The notes under the pieces are model-generated. The model was not told where the DNA came from and searched no databases. It saw only the letters and a program-made list of their open reading frames with translations. A DNA stretch of 64,000 nucleotides from Liolophura sinensis (lineage: Eukaryota > Mollusca > Polyplacophora > Chitonida > Chitonidae): contig NC_088303.1 of assembly GCF_032854445.1 (NCBI RefSeq), forward strand, positions 14,265,501-14,329,500. The letters are read 5' to 3'. Shown one piece after another: positions 52,040-61,992 of the stretch (positions are counted from its first letter, which is position 1; each line of letters starts with the position of its first letter). Made by a program: the position numbers and the translations under genes.

Positions 52040-52440
52040 CGACGTGCTCATGGGCGTATACAGCTCCCATGATATTTTGAGATAGGCTTTAACATTAATT
52101 GACAGGAAGAAAGACGATTACATCACTTGCCAACAAACCCCGAGTTTATCAACGCATTGTACGCCGACGCCCTGCATACGATCTACTCTCCAACAATCCC
52201 TATCCGCGCGTTGGCAGACGGGAACTATTTTCGGTGTTGAGCAAAGAGCGTGGAGTCCAGCCGTTTTCACTGCTGGAGAGTACGCGACATTGTCTTGTGT
52301 AACACAGCAGCGATTTACACGAGGCGTTACGGTGATATTAATAAACAGGAAGAGAGACGAATACATGACTTACGAACAAGCCATTTCTTCCGATTAAGTC
52401 ACTCTAAATTCTTGTTAAATCTGTAGTCTAAGTGACCAGG
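52040..52440 (+). repeat. 5' flank of peptide copy 2 with internal duplication
   Basis: Matches 38010-38160 (AGCTCCCATGATATTTTGAG; GAACAAGCCATTTCTTCCGA). Inside it the GACAGGAAGAAAGACGA block is repeated as AACAGGAAGAGAGACGA about 240 bases apart, so this flank carries an extra insertion or local duplication not seen in copy 1. Confidence 0.7.
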
Positions 52441-52710
52441 ATATACATGAAATGTAAAGTTTTACTAAAAAGTCACAAAATCGGAATTTTGTTGTCTACT
52501 CAAAAACTGACATGCCGTTACAACATTCTGTCAAAATACTAGTCTATTTTGGGGAATTCAGGAAAATTCTTTTTGGTCTTTTCCGTTACAGTTAGTCTGT
52601 GTAAAAAGAATCCCGTTTTGTGACTACTGCATAAAAAGACATAGAACCAGATCCTGTCCAGATTCATCTATCGCGTTTGTAGATTCGTAGTCATCCTACT
52701 ATCTTTCACC

Positions 52711-53544
52711 ACGATTTCAAGAGTTGCAGTAGCCGTTGGCGTGATTACAGTCGTGTTGTTGTTGTTATGTGAGGTAGGGTCAAAACCAATGCCACCGATC
52801 TACACAAATCCTTCTGAGCCCACAGGTAAATATTGACAACTGTGACCGTCAACAGGCTACGCCACTGCGACACCATATCATTTGGAAAGTCCATTAATTC
52901 TCCCTAAACCCTTTGATTTTCATTTTGTCTTTTTTTTATATATATATAAATATATTTTTCGGCAATATATTTTCTTGGAGAAAACTGTTCTGTTTACGGT
53001 TTGCTTAGCAACGAATGATTTTATTTATCACATTTCCTTTTTCGAAAATAAGATGAAATAAGCTCTACCTTAACTGAAATAAACCTATACCGCAGATTTT
53101 TTGGCATATACACCTATGAATCAAATCCTAAAACCAATATTTGTTTTGAGATATTAATTTTCTTTCACAATGAAGAAGGCTTCAGTTTACTCTTATCAAA
53201 AAAATTTGTCAAATATCGGTACAAGTAGTCTTTCGTTCAGAACAGTTCATTTCTACTATTCATTTTATCATTCATGCATGACGCCTGATTAAATAACTAT
53301 ATAAGTTTCTGTTAGACTTAATGCGTTAGTGAGGCAAGGTATGGATCGACGACCAACTGTTGTCACCTGTGTTATTTTGTACACGTATAACCCTGGCTAT
53401 TTAGAGTGCAAGTTTTCAACAAATGCGCTTTTTTCCCAATCCTTGCCAGGTTTAAGCCGTTCACGTGTAGTGAGATCGTGTTTTGGACTATGCAGAGGAC
53501 TCAAGGGCAAGGACTATAAACTTTGTTGTCGGTCTGTATGGTAA
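52711..53544 (+). pseudogene. Secreted four-cysteine peptide gene, copy 2: start codon lost, core conserved
   Basis: Exon 1 52711-52825 and exon 2 53450-53544 match copy 1 with the same phase-1 junction (CACAG|GTAAAT; CTTGCCAG|GT). The codon aligned with the start Met is ACG, the second in-frame Met of copy 1 is ATT, and an in-frame stop about 65 bases upstream precludes an upstream ATG. The TATA box reads TGTAAAAAG. Yet the signal-peptide frame is open, and the exon 2 core keeps RVVRSCF and GLKGKDYKLCC. Up to the CC pair I count six synonymous codon changes against three replacement codons. The C terminus differs (RSVW instead of SFVLNVIGK). A consensus donor (ATG|GTAAGT) overlaps its stop. 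It is either a young pseudogene or a gene using a non-AUG or alternative start. Confidence 0.7.
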
Positions 53545-53980
53545 GTGAATGGCAGATAATTCCAGTTCAATTAGGGCTGTCTTTTCGGTATCATAGATAC
53601 ACACTTGACTTTTTGCTTATTTAGTGTTGCATGATGTCAAACATAACTTATAATAAAGAGTTATTTCTATAACCAGGGGAGGCGTCTATATTTCCACTGA
53701 CGTCATCCGAACCCTGTTCTGTCTTGACATCGTGTTTCCGATTGCTCTAACACGACGCCACCCATTGTCTCGTACGAATTCCGTACGAGTTACCAAGCAT
53801 GTCAAAAAAAATATCTCTGACTGTTTGGATCCGTTTTCATGCCTCTAGTTGACAAATCCGCCAGTATGTAAGCGTTTTAACAAGGAAAAATGTCACCATG
53901 CATTTCTTCCTCTACAGGTAAAAACATTCCACGCACATGTAGTCTCTCGCTCACAGCTTAGAGAAGACATATAACTATAA
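53545..53980. other. 3' flank of peptide copy 2
   Basis: AATAAA at 53652-53657 is the probable poly(A) signal. A TGACGTCA is at 53698-53705. No other gene seen. Confidence 0.5.
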
Positions 53981-54070
53981 TACAGTCGTCGTTTATTTTC
54001 TTCTTTGGGACGAAGTTCGCTGGTACTGTATATAGCCTAGATATACATGCACGAAGGCTTTTGTTCAAAC
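53981..54070 (+). repeat. Block shared with 42561-42645
   Basis: GGGACGAAGTTCGCTGG and TATAGCCTAGATATACATG match the upstream locus in the same orientation. Confidence 0.7.
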
Positions 54071-54088
54071 TAATATGTGGGTCAGATT

Positions 54089-54320
54089 ATACCTTGTCCA
54101 CAAGTAACTGAGAAAAAACACGCCCACACTCTCGTGAAATGACGTAGAAAGCTCCTGTTTTACATGTAACATATACTGAGCTGCTTATAATGACCATGTT
54201 TTTTACCTCTCGAAGGCGGAGCACACCATCAAGCACATGCCCCCTCAATGCATTGTGTAGTATCGGCAATACTCGGGAAAGGTCAATGGTGACATCATAC
54301 AGGAAGCAACAGCAGAATTT
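54089..54320 (-). other. Possible exon fragments next to an inverted repeat
   Basis: The minus strand reads DVTIDLSRVLPILHNALRGH then VLDGVLRLRE up to a donor-like GAG|GTAAAA (about 54210). Ninety-odd bases on is an acceptor-like TTTTTTCTCAG followed by LLVDK and GTATAA. The leucine spacing recalls a helical death-fold (CARD-like) exon, but the match is too weak to name. The outer part is the repeat shared with 51834-51893. Confidence 0.3.
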
Positions 54321-55739
54321 AAGCGTATGTTTGTAAACAGTGCAGTTAGTACTCTTGAACAAAATAGGACAACTCGTCAGTTGCAATATAATTAATCATG
54401 ACTGTTTACCATTAAACAGTCATTGTAAGAAAAAAAAACAACTATCCAGTGTTAATGATCAAAAAGAATGTTGTGTATTGTGCAACGCCCAGGTCACGGG
54501 GATCAAGGTGGTAAGAGAATGTTTCATGAAGTGTTCGCGCATTTTGATACACTTCCTACGCGTCTCATGATGAAGTAGCGGACTTCTCCGGGGTCACGTT
54601 TAAGACAGCGTGTTTATGGGTTTATAGATAACTATATCATAGATAGAAAACCATACCTGCCATCATATAGCGTATGATAGTTGACAAATGGTCATACGTA
54701 AGCATACATTGAAACTCAGCCCCTTGACATTTTTTCATCGTGAGACTAATGGTCTTCCGTAACTTTATGCAAATGCTTAAATAGCATCCCCCCACTCCAC
54801 CCCACCCCTCTCCCACACATTTCGATTGATCTCTTCCGGAGTCATTAATTTTTTTTATCCCAGAAAAATTGTATATAATGGCCGAGGTCCGTATTTAACT
54901 TTTCACTCCATTTGTCTAGCATGTAAAGACGAAATTATGTTGCGATGGTGCGATGATGCAAATAAAGGGTGAGACAGCATATAACTCGACTGCAGATATG
55001 TAAGTGAAATAGTCGTAAGTTTAAACGGCAGAAAAATCTGTACAAATTTAATAAACAAATATTGAATGGTATCTAAATGACAAAGGTGACGGAGCGATAC
55101 CACCGACGCTCCACATTTCCAGCGTAGGGTTTTGTTTATCCAGTCACCCTAATGCTGGCCGCCGTCGGAGAAGTGACACATTCTTGAGTTCGGCGTAAAA
55201 CACAAAACAAATAATTAAAAGAAATAATATAACGTTTACGTTTTACATATGAAGACAAACATTGAAGGTGAAGAAAGCATAACAGTTACATAAAGTTCAG
55301 ATGAAAAGTGTGAAAAGTTGTTTGTAAAAGTGAGCTTCAGTACCTTTTTCTGTTTTTCTTTAAAGACAAAAATACACTTCTATAACAATAACAATAAAAT
55401 AACTCTTGTATGGTTGGAATTTGGGACCACCTCTTGTTATATTTTGTCTTTTGTAAAAATGCTATGAATGTCACAAATGTTAAATAAATATTTTTTTCAC
55501 TTGAATTTGGTCTTTTCGGTTAACAAATGTGCTCAACCTTGATTTGTTTCACATTTATAGATTTAATATATTCATATTATCATGATTCAGGTTAAATGCC
55601 CCTTTTATTTATTTTTTGAAAATATTTTTCTGGTCATCGATCTTCATGTATAGTCACTTAAAAGCATAGCGACTTATTTTCACCAAAAAAAGGGATTTTG
55701 AAACATACTCATCCTTATCGTTGGGCCGTGTAGCTGTCG
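54321..55739. other. Intergenic; SINE family A tail fragment
   Basis: A plus-strand family A tail (CTAATGCTGGCCGCCGTCGG, then GTAAAACACAAAACAAATAA) lies at about 55140-55222. Nothing else is supportable. Confidence 0.5.
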
Positions 55740-56110
55740 GCAGTATAAAGATATAGATATTAAGTGTCTTTCACAATGAAGGTGGTTATAAATCACTCTC
55801 ATCACAAACTATTTCTTATACATGTATATTTTTTGAATAGACTACCTACTGTAGTATCGAATAGAACATTATCGTTTATTTTATTAGACCTCACGCTTGA
55901 TTGAAAAACTGTACAAGTTTCACATGAGACTTCGTGCGTTAATGATGCTTCAGGTAGAAGGTAACCGGCTGTCAGCGACTTAGTCAGCTGTGTTATTTTT
56001 ATATATAAAGCTGGTCATTTAACGAAAAATGGAATCAAGATTTTTTTCTTGCCAGGTTTAGGCCGTTCACGCCAGGAACTTCAAATGCATGTATCAGGAG
56101 GGCATAAAAA
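55740..56110 (+). pseudogene. Truncated third relic of the peptide gene (intron and exon 2 start only)
   Basis: 55750-56055 matches the intron of the other copies (TTTCACAATGAAGGTGGTTA; ACTGTACAAGTTTC; GTGCGTTAATG). It runs through the acceptor CTTGCCAG into exon 2, reading GLGRSR from 56056. Similarity then ends: the cysteine core is gone and unrelated sequence leads to a stop. No exon 1 counterpart was seen. Confidence 0.7.
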
Positions 56111-56469
56111 ATGGGCCGTACTTTAACGCTGCATTGCCCCATTATCCTTTGTTCAAACCTTTCAAACTTTGGACATTCAAATGCCATGATTTTGTTAATA
56201 TACTGACCAATTTTCAAGGACATAGCTTGAATTGTCTGTACACAGGGTTAAAATGAAAAGATTTTTCAAAAACGCACGTTCCGGTGACTCACATTGCATC
56301 ACCTGTCAGGTGTCATGAGTAGAGCGCGCGCTGCACCTGTGTGACACGCGTCAATCATGTGTCTGGAAAAATTGCCTGGCTCTAGCGTCAGGAAAACCCT
56401 TCTGCCAGATAGGCACAAGTTTTGCTGAATCAAGACGGTTTGTCTGCGCCGGACAAGGAATTTATCGCA
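56111..56469. other. Flank of the Tc1/mariner-like element
   Basis: Probably contains the left part of the transposon. Terminal inverted repeats could not be fixed by eye. Confidence 0.35.
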
Positions 56470-56776
56470 ACATGTTTCACTGAAAAGGGTTGGAGAGAGG
56501 CAAAAATTGAAAGAATTCCCGGTGAAAAACTGGAATAAAAGTTCCATTAACAATGTGATCAGAAAGCTAGAAAGGACAGGTTCTCCAGAAAGGAAGGGCA
56601 GTGGACGACCAAAAACTGTTTGCTCGGAAGAAAATCTTCAGTATGTGGAAGAGGCACTTTATTCCCAGGAAGACCATCCCGGCACTCACAAATCGCAGAG
56701 ACAGATTGCAAGGAACCTCGGAGTGTCTCAGACTTCTGTGAGAAATATGACAAAAGAAGGATTAAAATCGTACAGG

Positions 56777-57112
56777 AGTGAGTGAGTGAAAGTTTTAACG
56801 TCGCTTTCAACAATATTTCAGTTTTATTTTTTTTGATTTTTTTTTTTTTTGATTGGTGTTTTACGCCGTACTCAAGAATATTTCACTTATACGACGGCGG
56901 CCAGCACTATGGTGGGTGGAAACCGGGCAGAGCCCGGGGGAAACCCACGACCATCCGCAGGTTGCTGACAGACCTTCTCACGTACGGCCGCCAGCATGAG
57001 CTGGACTTGAACTCACAGCGACCGCATTGGTGAGAGACTCCTGGGTCATTACGCTGCGCTAGCGCTTTAACCGACTGAGCCACGGAGGCCCCTATTTCAG
57101 TTTTATCGCGAC
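56777..57112 (-). mobile_element. Short family B-like SINE tail inserted in the transposon and itself split
   Basis: GTGAGTGAGTGAAAGTTTTA-ACGTCGCTTTCAACAATATTTCAG at 56777-56820 is a family B-type tail. It resumes as TTATCGCGAC after the family A SINE. Flanking AAAATCGTACA (56765-56775) and AAAATCGTACA (57116-57126) look like its own target-site duplication. Confidence 0.7.
56828..57092 (-). mobile_element. SINE family A, full length, nested
   Basis: Flanked by a perfect 14-bp direct repeat TATTTCAGTTTTAT (56814-56827 and 57093-57106). Its head on the minus strand is GGGGCCTCCGTGGCTCAGTC. It interrupts the tail at 56777-57112, which interrupts the transposon. Confidence 0.96.
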
Positions 57113-57800
57113 AATAAAATCGTACAAGCGAATACAGACTTTATGAAGGGATGAAACGGTTCGACAGAAAAGAAAATAGCGCTGCAGAAACCTTGATGAT
57201 AAGTTCTCGACGGAGGTGAAGAAAATTGGCTTCACGGATGAAAAAGACTTTCCATTTGAGATTGCACGCAGTAGACAGAACGATCGCGTTTATGGCAAAC
57301 GAAAGCAGGGCACTCATGTTAAGAGGATGTACCGTGAATCAAGTAAGTTTACAAAGAAATTGTTGGCACGGGAAAACCAGCATACATTTTACTGATACCG
57401 AAAAGGCTGGGGTGAATTCCGAAAATTACATGAAATTTCTCGATCGTGGCCTTCTCCCTGATTTTCGCCCGATGTACCCAGAAAATGACTTTGTCTTCCA
57501 GCAAGACAGCGAATCATCCCATGCCAGCCGTGCAACACAGCAGCATCTTGAGGAAGTGACTCCTTCATTCGTAACTAAGGACGAGTGGCCAATGCAGAGC
57601 CCCTACTGCAATCTCATGGACTACTCTGAGTGGAATTCTCGGAGCGAGTAGGTTTGAGGGTCGCACGGAAAAATTCACTGAGGATGAACTAAAAGCACGC
57701 ATCAAGGACTGCCGGAAAAAATTACTCTAAAGGAGATTCGAGACTCAGATCATTTCATGGAAGAAACGTTAAAGGATGAAATTGAAATTTGGTTTGTATA

Positions 57801-58673
57801 CTTAAAACATAATGGCTGTGAGTGTGTAAATTTTTAGAAGCTGACGTAAGAGGGTTTGGGAGATATTGAGTGTCAGAGTACGGCCAATTTTTTTATGCCC
57901 ACCCGATATATACAGTTTTCGGTGGTTATCGGTACATGTGACCAGAATCTTGTTTTTTTTTTTTTTTTGGTGTTGGATTTGGTTTTGCGCGCGTTCCAAG
58001 TACAAGTGGGACGTTGTCCGCTAGGCATGGATGAGATGTGACGGGACGAGATGTGGAATGGCACTTCATAAAATTCTGGAAGTTATGCTTTTGGAAAACG
58101 TCTACCACTGATTTGAGTCATCGGAATAATAGCTACGTGTACATAAAAAGTCCATAACAGGAGAAATTAACTCAGAATTTCATTAGAAATGGACTGAACG
58201 GCAAGAAAACAAACTTGTCATGGTGAATACTGGCACCAAGATTCAATTAAATACGATGAACGGAACGGGTTGGCTGAGAGACGGGCTGGCTGAGCGACGA
58301 GGTGTAAACTTAACCCTCTCACCCACTACCACAACTGGGTATATAAAAGGATTACTACTCAGGAGGATTATCTATCAAGCGGAATAGGATTTTTCTCCTG
58401 TTACATGTATATCACTGCAAATTGGTTGGCATGTTAAATTAGTTATTTTGCCATCATAGATGTTGTGAACAGCTTGGAACTAGAGTGTTTCTCAGTATTT
58501 TTAAGGGGGAAAAAAGTTTTGCATTGTTCAGATGTTAAGTGTCAATCTACGCACAACGGTTGCAGCTTACGCGAATGGTTGACGCCCCACATTAGTTTTA
58601 CTGTTCAACATTACAGAAAGTGTATTTAGACAAACACATTTCAACAAACAAAATCATTTGTACAAGGTGATAA
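57801..58673. other. Intergenic; 3' flank of COPB2
   Basis: A poly-T run at about 57954-57968 creates spurious ORFs. No gene seen. Confidence 0.4.
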
Positions 58674-58679
58674 TTTATT
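58674..58679 (-). promoter_or_regulatory. Candidate poly(A) signal of COPB2
   Basis: AATAAA on the minus strand, about 715 bases past the stop. Nearer candidates also exist, so the UTR may be shorter. Confidence 0.4.
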
Positions 58680-59392
58680 CGCCACGATAGCAGATAACAA
58701 ATAAATATGTCGGAAGAGGAAACAAAACAAGCACTGCTTTCTGACGAATGGTCCCGTGTAATGAATCATAAAGCATCTTGGTAATACACGTTCAGCGATG
58801 ATGCTATTGTTTTTGGTGTATATGAACCAGATATCAATGGGGTCTACAACATTAGTTGTCATATAACTACATGTATGAACTTTATATAACTGATGGCTGC
58901 TTCACAGGTCTCAGACATGTAAATAACCGATGACGATATTTTCTATTTTCAAGCAGAATACGCAGCCATAAGTATTTTCCACGCCAAAACTAGTCAGGTA
59001 ATCAAATTCAACTGTGGAATCACATTCAATATATATTTCTCTTGAAATGTCTTTTGCAAAATTGCGTAGAGAATCTTTAATAAATTCTTCTGTACATTTG
59101 TTAAAGTGTACATATATATTTAAAATTCATTCAAACATTTTGGTTTTTATCTTAAACCCCCTTTCTAATGCACTATTTATGAAACACATTCTCCGCCAAT
59201 GAACAGTACACAGAATAATGTTTTCGATCACTGTGTGAAAACATGGATACATATTTACAATGAAAGTCAGTATGTTGACAACACGCGCATAATCTGGAAC
59301 TACTGAATAAGATACAATTTACAAAATTTCAGGTGTGTTGAAGACTTGAGTCACTTAACTTCTCATCACCAGCATTCCCACCGTTAGGGCAG

Positions 59393-61992
59393 CTAATCAT
59401 CCAACAGATCATCATCTAAGTCAACATCCTGTAAAACACAAGATGAAAATATGCGTTGTGCTGAAGAATAAAGTCATTTCGATCTCTAAGATACAGAGGC
59501 AGGCATGTTTACAGGTGCTTTATACGCTTTCACAAGTGTTCATTAAAAGCATTCATCCCCCTGACACCAGAGATGCAGTTAGTGACAATTTAACACTCAT
59601 AAATCATAGCCAGAAAACCAATTCAATTTTTCTTAAATATTACCTGATTTTTTTTTTTTTTTTTTACATTTTGGTGTATACCATTTTCAAAGTTATTTAA
59701 GAAAAATATGTCAGGTGTGTATCATTATCAGTTTTCAAGTTACATCATCATCAGTGATATGCTGCGTGAAATGACATTGTTGCTTTGCTTGATATTTTCA
59801 TGGGCTACTTGCCTATCTCTTAACATGGCAGTATTCATGTTTATATAGTCTTACCAGCAGGTGATCATATATATATACTTTTTGTAATATTCGATACCCA
59901 CACCTGCCCAAGAATATATTTCAGAAGAGTAATCTAATCCTCTTGAATTAGTTTTCGATATTCCGTACACCACCTGGTGTTAAAATTGGAAAATTCACCA
60001 TATCAAGCAATAGATGACAGCACATTACTAAGAGATGTCACACTGTGCTTGTAATATGACATCTCGAACATGCATGCTGTATTCACATCAGTGCAGATAG
60101 CTACTTGGAATGGTGCATCAGTACCCAGTAATGGAGGACAATGTTTTGAAAAGAAAACTCATCATGATAATTTGTGTCTCCAAAATATCACTTACATATT
60201 TTCATGAGTAAATATTTTAAAAAGTAATGTCAGATACTTACAGCTGTGTCAATATTGTCATCAACATTCAAGTTCTCTAAATCCAGTTCCAGTTCTTGTT
60301 CTATTTCACTAACAGTTTTGCCACCAGAGGGCACTGGAGTCGGCGTGGCAGCAGGTTGTGGTTCTGATTTTGCAACAGGTTGAGGCTTTATGGGGTCAGG
60401 CAAACTCTGGGGATACAACCACAAGACAGCACTGGAGTGATGGTCGCTCAATCATAAATCATTAATTGTGGTTCACACTTGAGTATCCTGCAGCACACCA
60501 GTTAACGCCATGATCTCATGATAAGGCACTCATTAATACAAAGAGCAGATGACTGAATTACAGATTTTTGGTCAAAACATAATGCTTACATGTATTATGA
60601 AGTTGTATCACTAAGTTGATCTCAGTGGTTGCTTTGCTGTGTTTTTTTTTGGGGGGGGGGGGTGGAGGGCAGGTCTCTCTGTACATATACAGGATCACTG
60701 TCAGGCCATCATTAACCATATATTTGTTTGGATTTTGTTTGTTTGATCTTTTAGAAAATGGGCCTACTCTTAACCTTTTATTCGGATTTTGATGAAACTT
60801 TTTTTCTCTCTCACAAATGCTAATTTCTCTAAAATCTCATTAGCCAGAACCAATAAAATCTCATTAGCCAGAACCAAAAAAAAAAAAACCTCTACCAACT
60901 TATCTTTTTTGTTTCTGATAGAATTGGGATGCATCCAACAAAGGATTTTTTAAGAATGGCCTCATCACTTCCCTACAGCTTTTGGCCCCCAAACAGAAGT
61001 GATATGTACCTGTTGTTGCTGCTGCTGTACTGGAGGTGTTACTGGGACAGGTGTGGTAGATGATGGGGGCTCCTGGGTATCATCTTCACCCTCAGGAAGG
61101 TAAATGAATGCCCCTGAGGCCTCCGCCTCCTCCATCTCTTCTATAGGATTCCTATCCTGGTTAGCCTGCAGTCGCAAAGATACACAAACTTAAGACATAT
61201 ACAACACAACAAAACGCCATCAGGCAAACTAACAAACTGATGCATGTTTGGAAATTAGTACAGGTATTGTGGGAAATTACAATTTCATTTTAAGACTGTG
61301 AAGGAATGGCAACAAATGATTATGATAAAAATTATTTGATTTCGATTTTTGTTTGAAGGTTGTGCATGTAAAGGCAATTGATATTGCTCTTTTATATGTT
61401 TTACATACAAGGCAGGGTCACTGCCTGTGGAGTCAATGACCCATGAGCAGTGTGTACATTTGCCACCTCCTGTGGCTTCTGCCTTGATTTTTGTCACTAA
61501 GACTCCTAGGTATTTGCTATTTCCTGTTCTGATCCATATTCAAATTCATCAAGATAAAAAAAATCTGTGTCTTCCGCACAAGTATTACCGGTAGTACATG
61601 AATGGCATGAAACGAAAGATTCAACCACTACACTGTTTACATATAAAGGACAACATTACCGGTAGTACATGAATGGTATGAGATGAAAGATTCAACCACT
61701 ACACTGTTTACACATAAAGGACAAACAGCATAAAAAGAACTATTAAAATCAAAAGGAATTCAGTTTTAACTCACATTACATGTTAGTAAAAACAAAAAAC
61801 AATGGACTTACTGTTACACTGGGGTAGTCACTAGCAGGTATCACACGTTTCCTCTCAGGTTTAAGGAACTGTTCTGTTTTGATGGCTTCCTTGAGTCCTG
61901 GGAACAAATTCTCGTATTCTGCAGGATCTGCCAAGGACTGGGCAGCTTTCTGGTTGATCTTCGCCAAACTATCCCGCCACATTTCCACCACT
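59393..61992 (-). CDS. COPB2: Coatomer subunit beta-prime, last four coding exons
   Basis: The COPI coat protein beta-prime-COP works in retrograde Golgi-to-ER vesicle traffic. Exons in order on the minus strand: 61992-61812, 61165-61010, 60406-60242, 59428-59393 (TAG); phases are 2, 0, 0, 0. Borders are consensus (GTAAGT donors at exons 1 and 3, GTACAT at exon 2; acceptors GGCAG, CTGCAG, CCCCAG, TTACAG). Exon 1 holds the family signature VVEMWRDSLAKINQKAAQSL and ADPAEYENLFPGLKEA, followed by the PASDYP motif. Later exons encode the less conserved acidic tail with a QQQQQQ run, a Pro-rich linker, the block EIEQELELDLENLNVDD, and the terminal DVDLDDDLLDD that matches the acidic end of known beta-prime-COP. 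The WD40 and solenoid exons must lie beyond position 64000, so the gene is partial here. The remaining exon before 61992 was not found within the window. Confidence 0.94.
61584..61725. repeat. 71-bp tandem duplication in a COPB2 intron
   Basis: ATTACCGGTAGTACATGAAT through CTGTTTACA.ATAAAGGACAA occurs twice in a row with four or five differences. A 24-bp duplication (AAAATCTCATTAGCCAGAACC) at about 60833-60880 lies in a neighbouring intron. Confidence 0.9.

Larger units (their letters stand above)
56470..57800 (+). mobile_element. Tc1/mariner-like DNA transposon, broken
   Basis: 56507-56775 encodes the helix-turn-helix half of a transposase (KNWNKSSINNVIRKLERTGS; RKGSGRPKT; RQIARNLGVSQTSVRNMTKE). 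57120-57800 carries the catalytic half in several frames: FTDEKDF (first Asp), FVFQQDS (second Asp) and CNLMDY (third acidic position). There are 37 residues between the last two Asp, so the motif is DD37D-like. Frameshifts and stops separate the pieces, and a SINE complex at 56777-57112 interrupts it. It is inactive. Confidence 0.88.

Noticed and set aside
54087-54386. CARD-domain gene
   Set aside because: Only a vague leucine pattern over one short open stretch, part of it inside a repeat; kept only as a low-confidence note.
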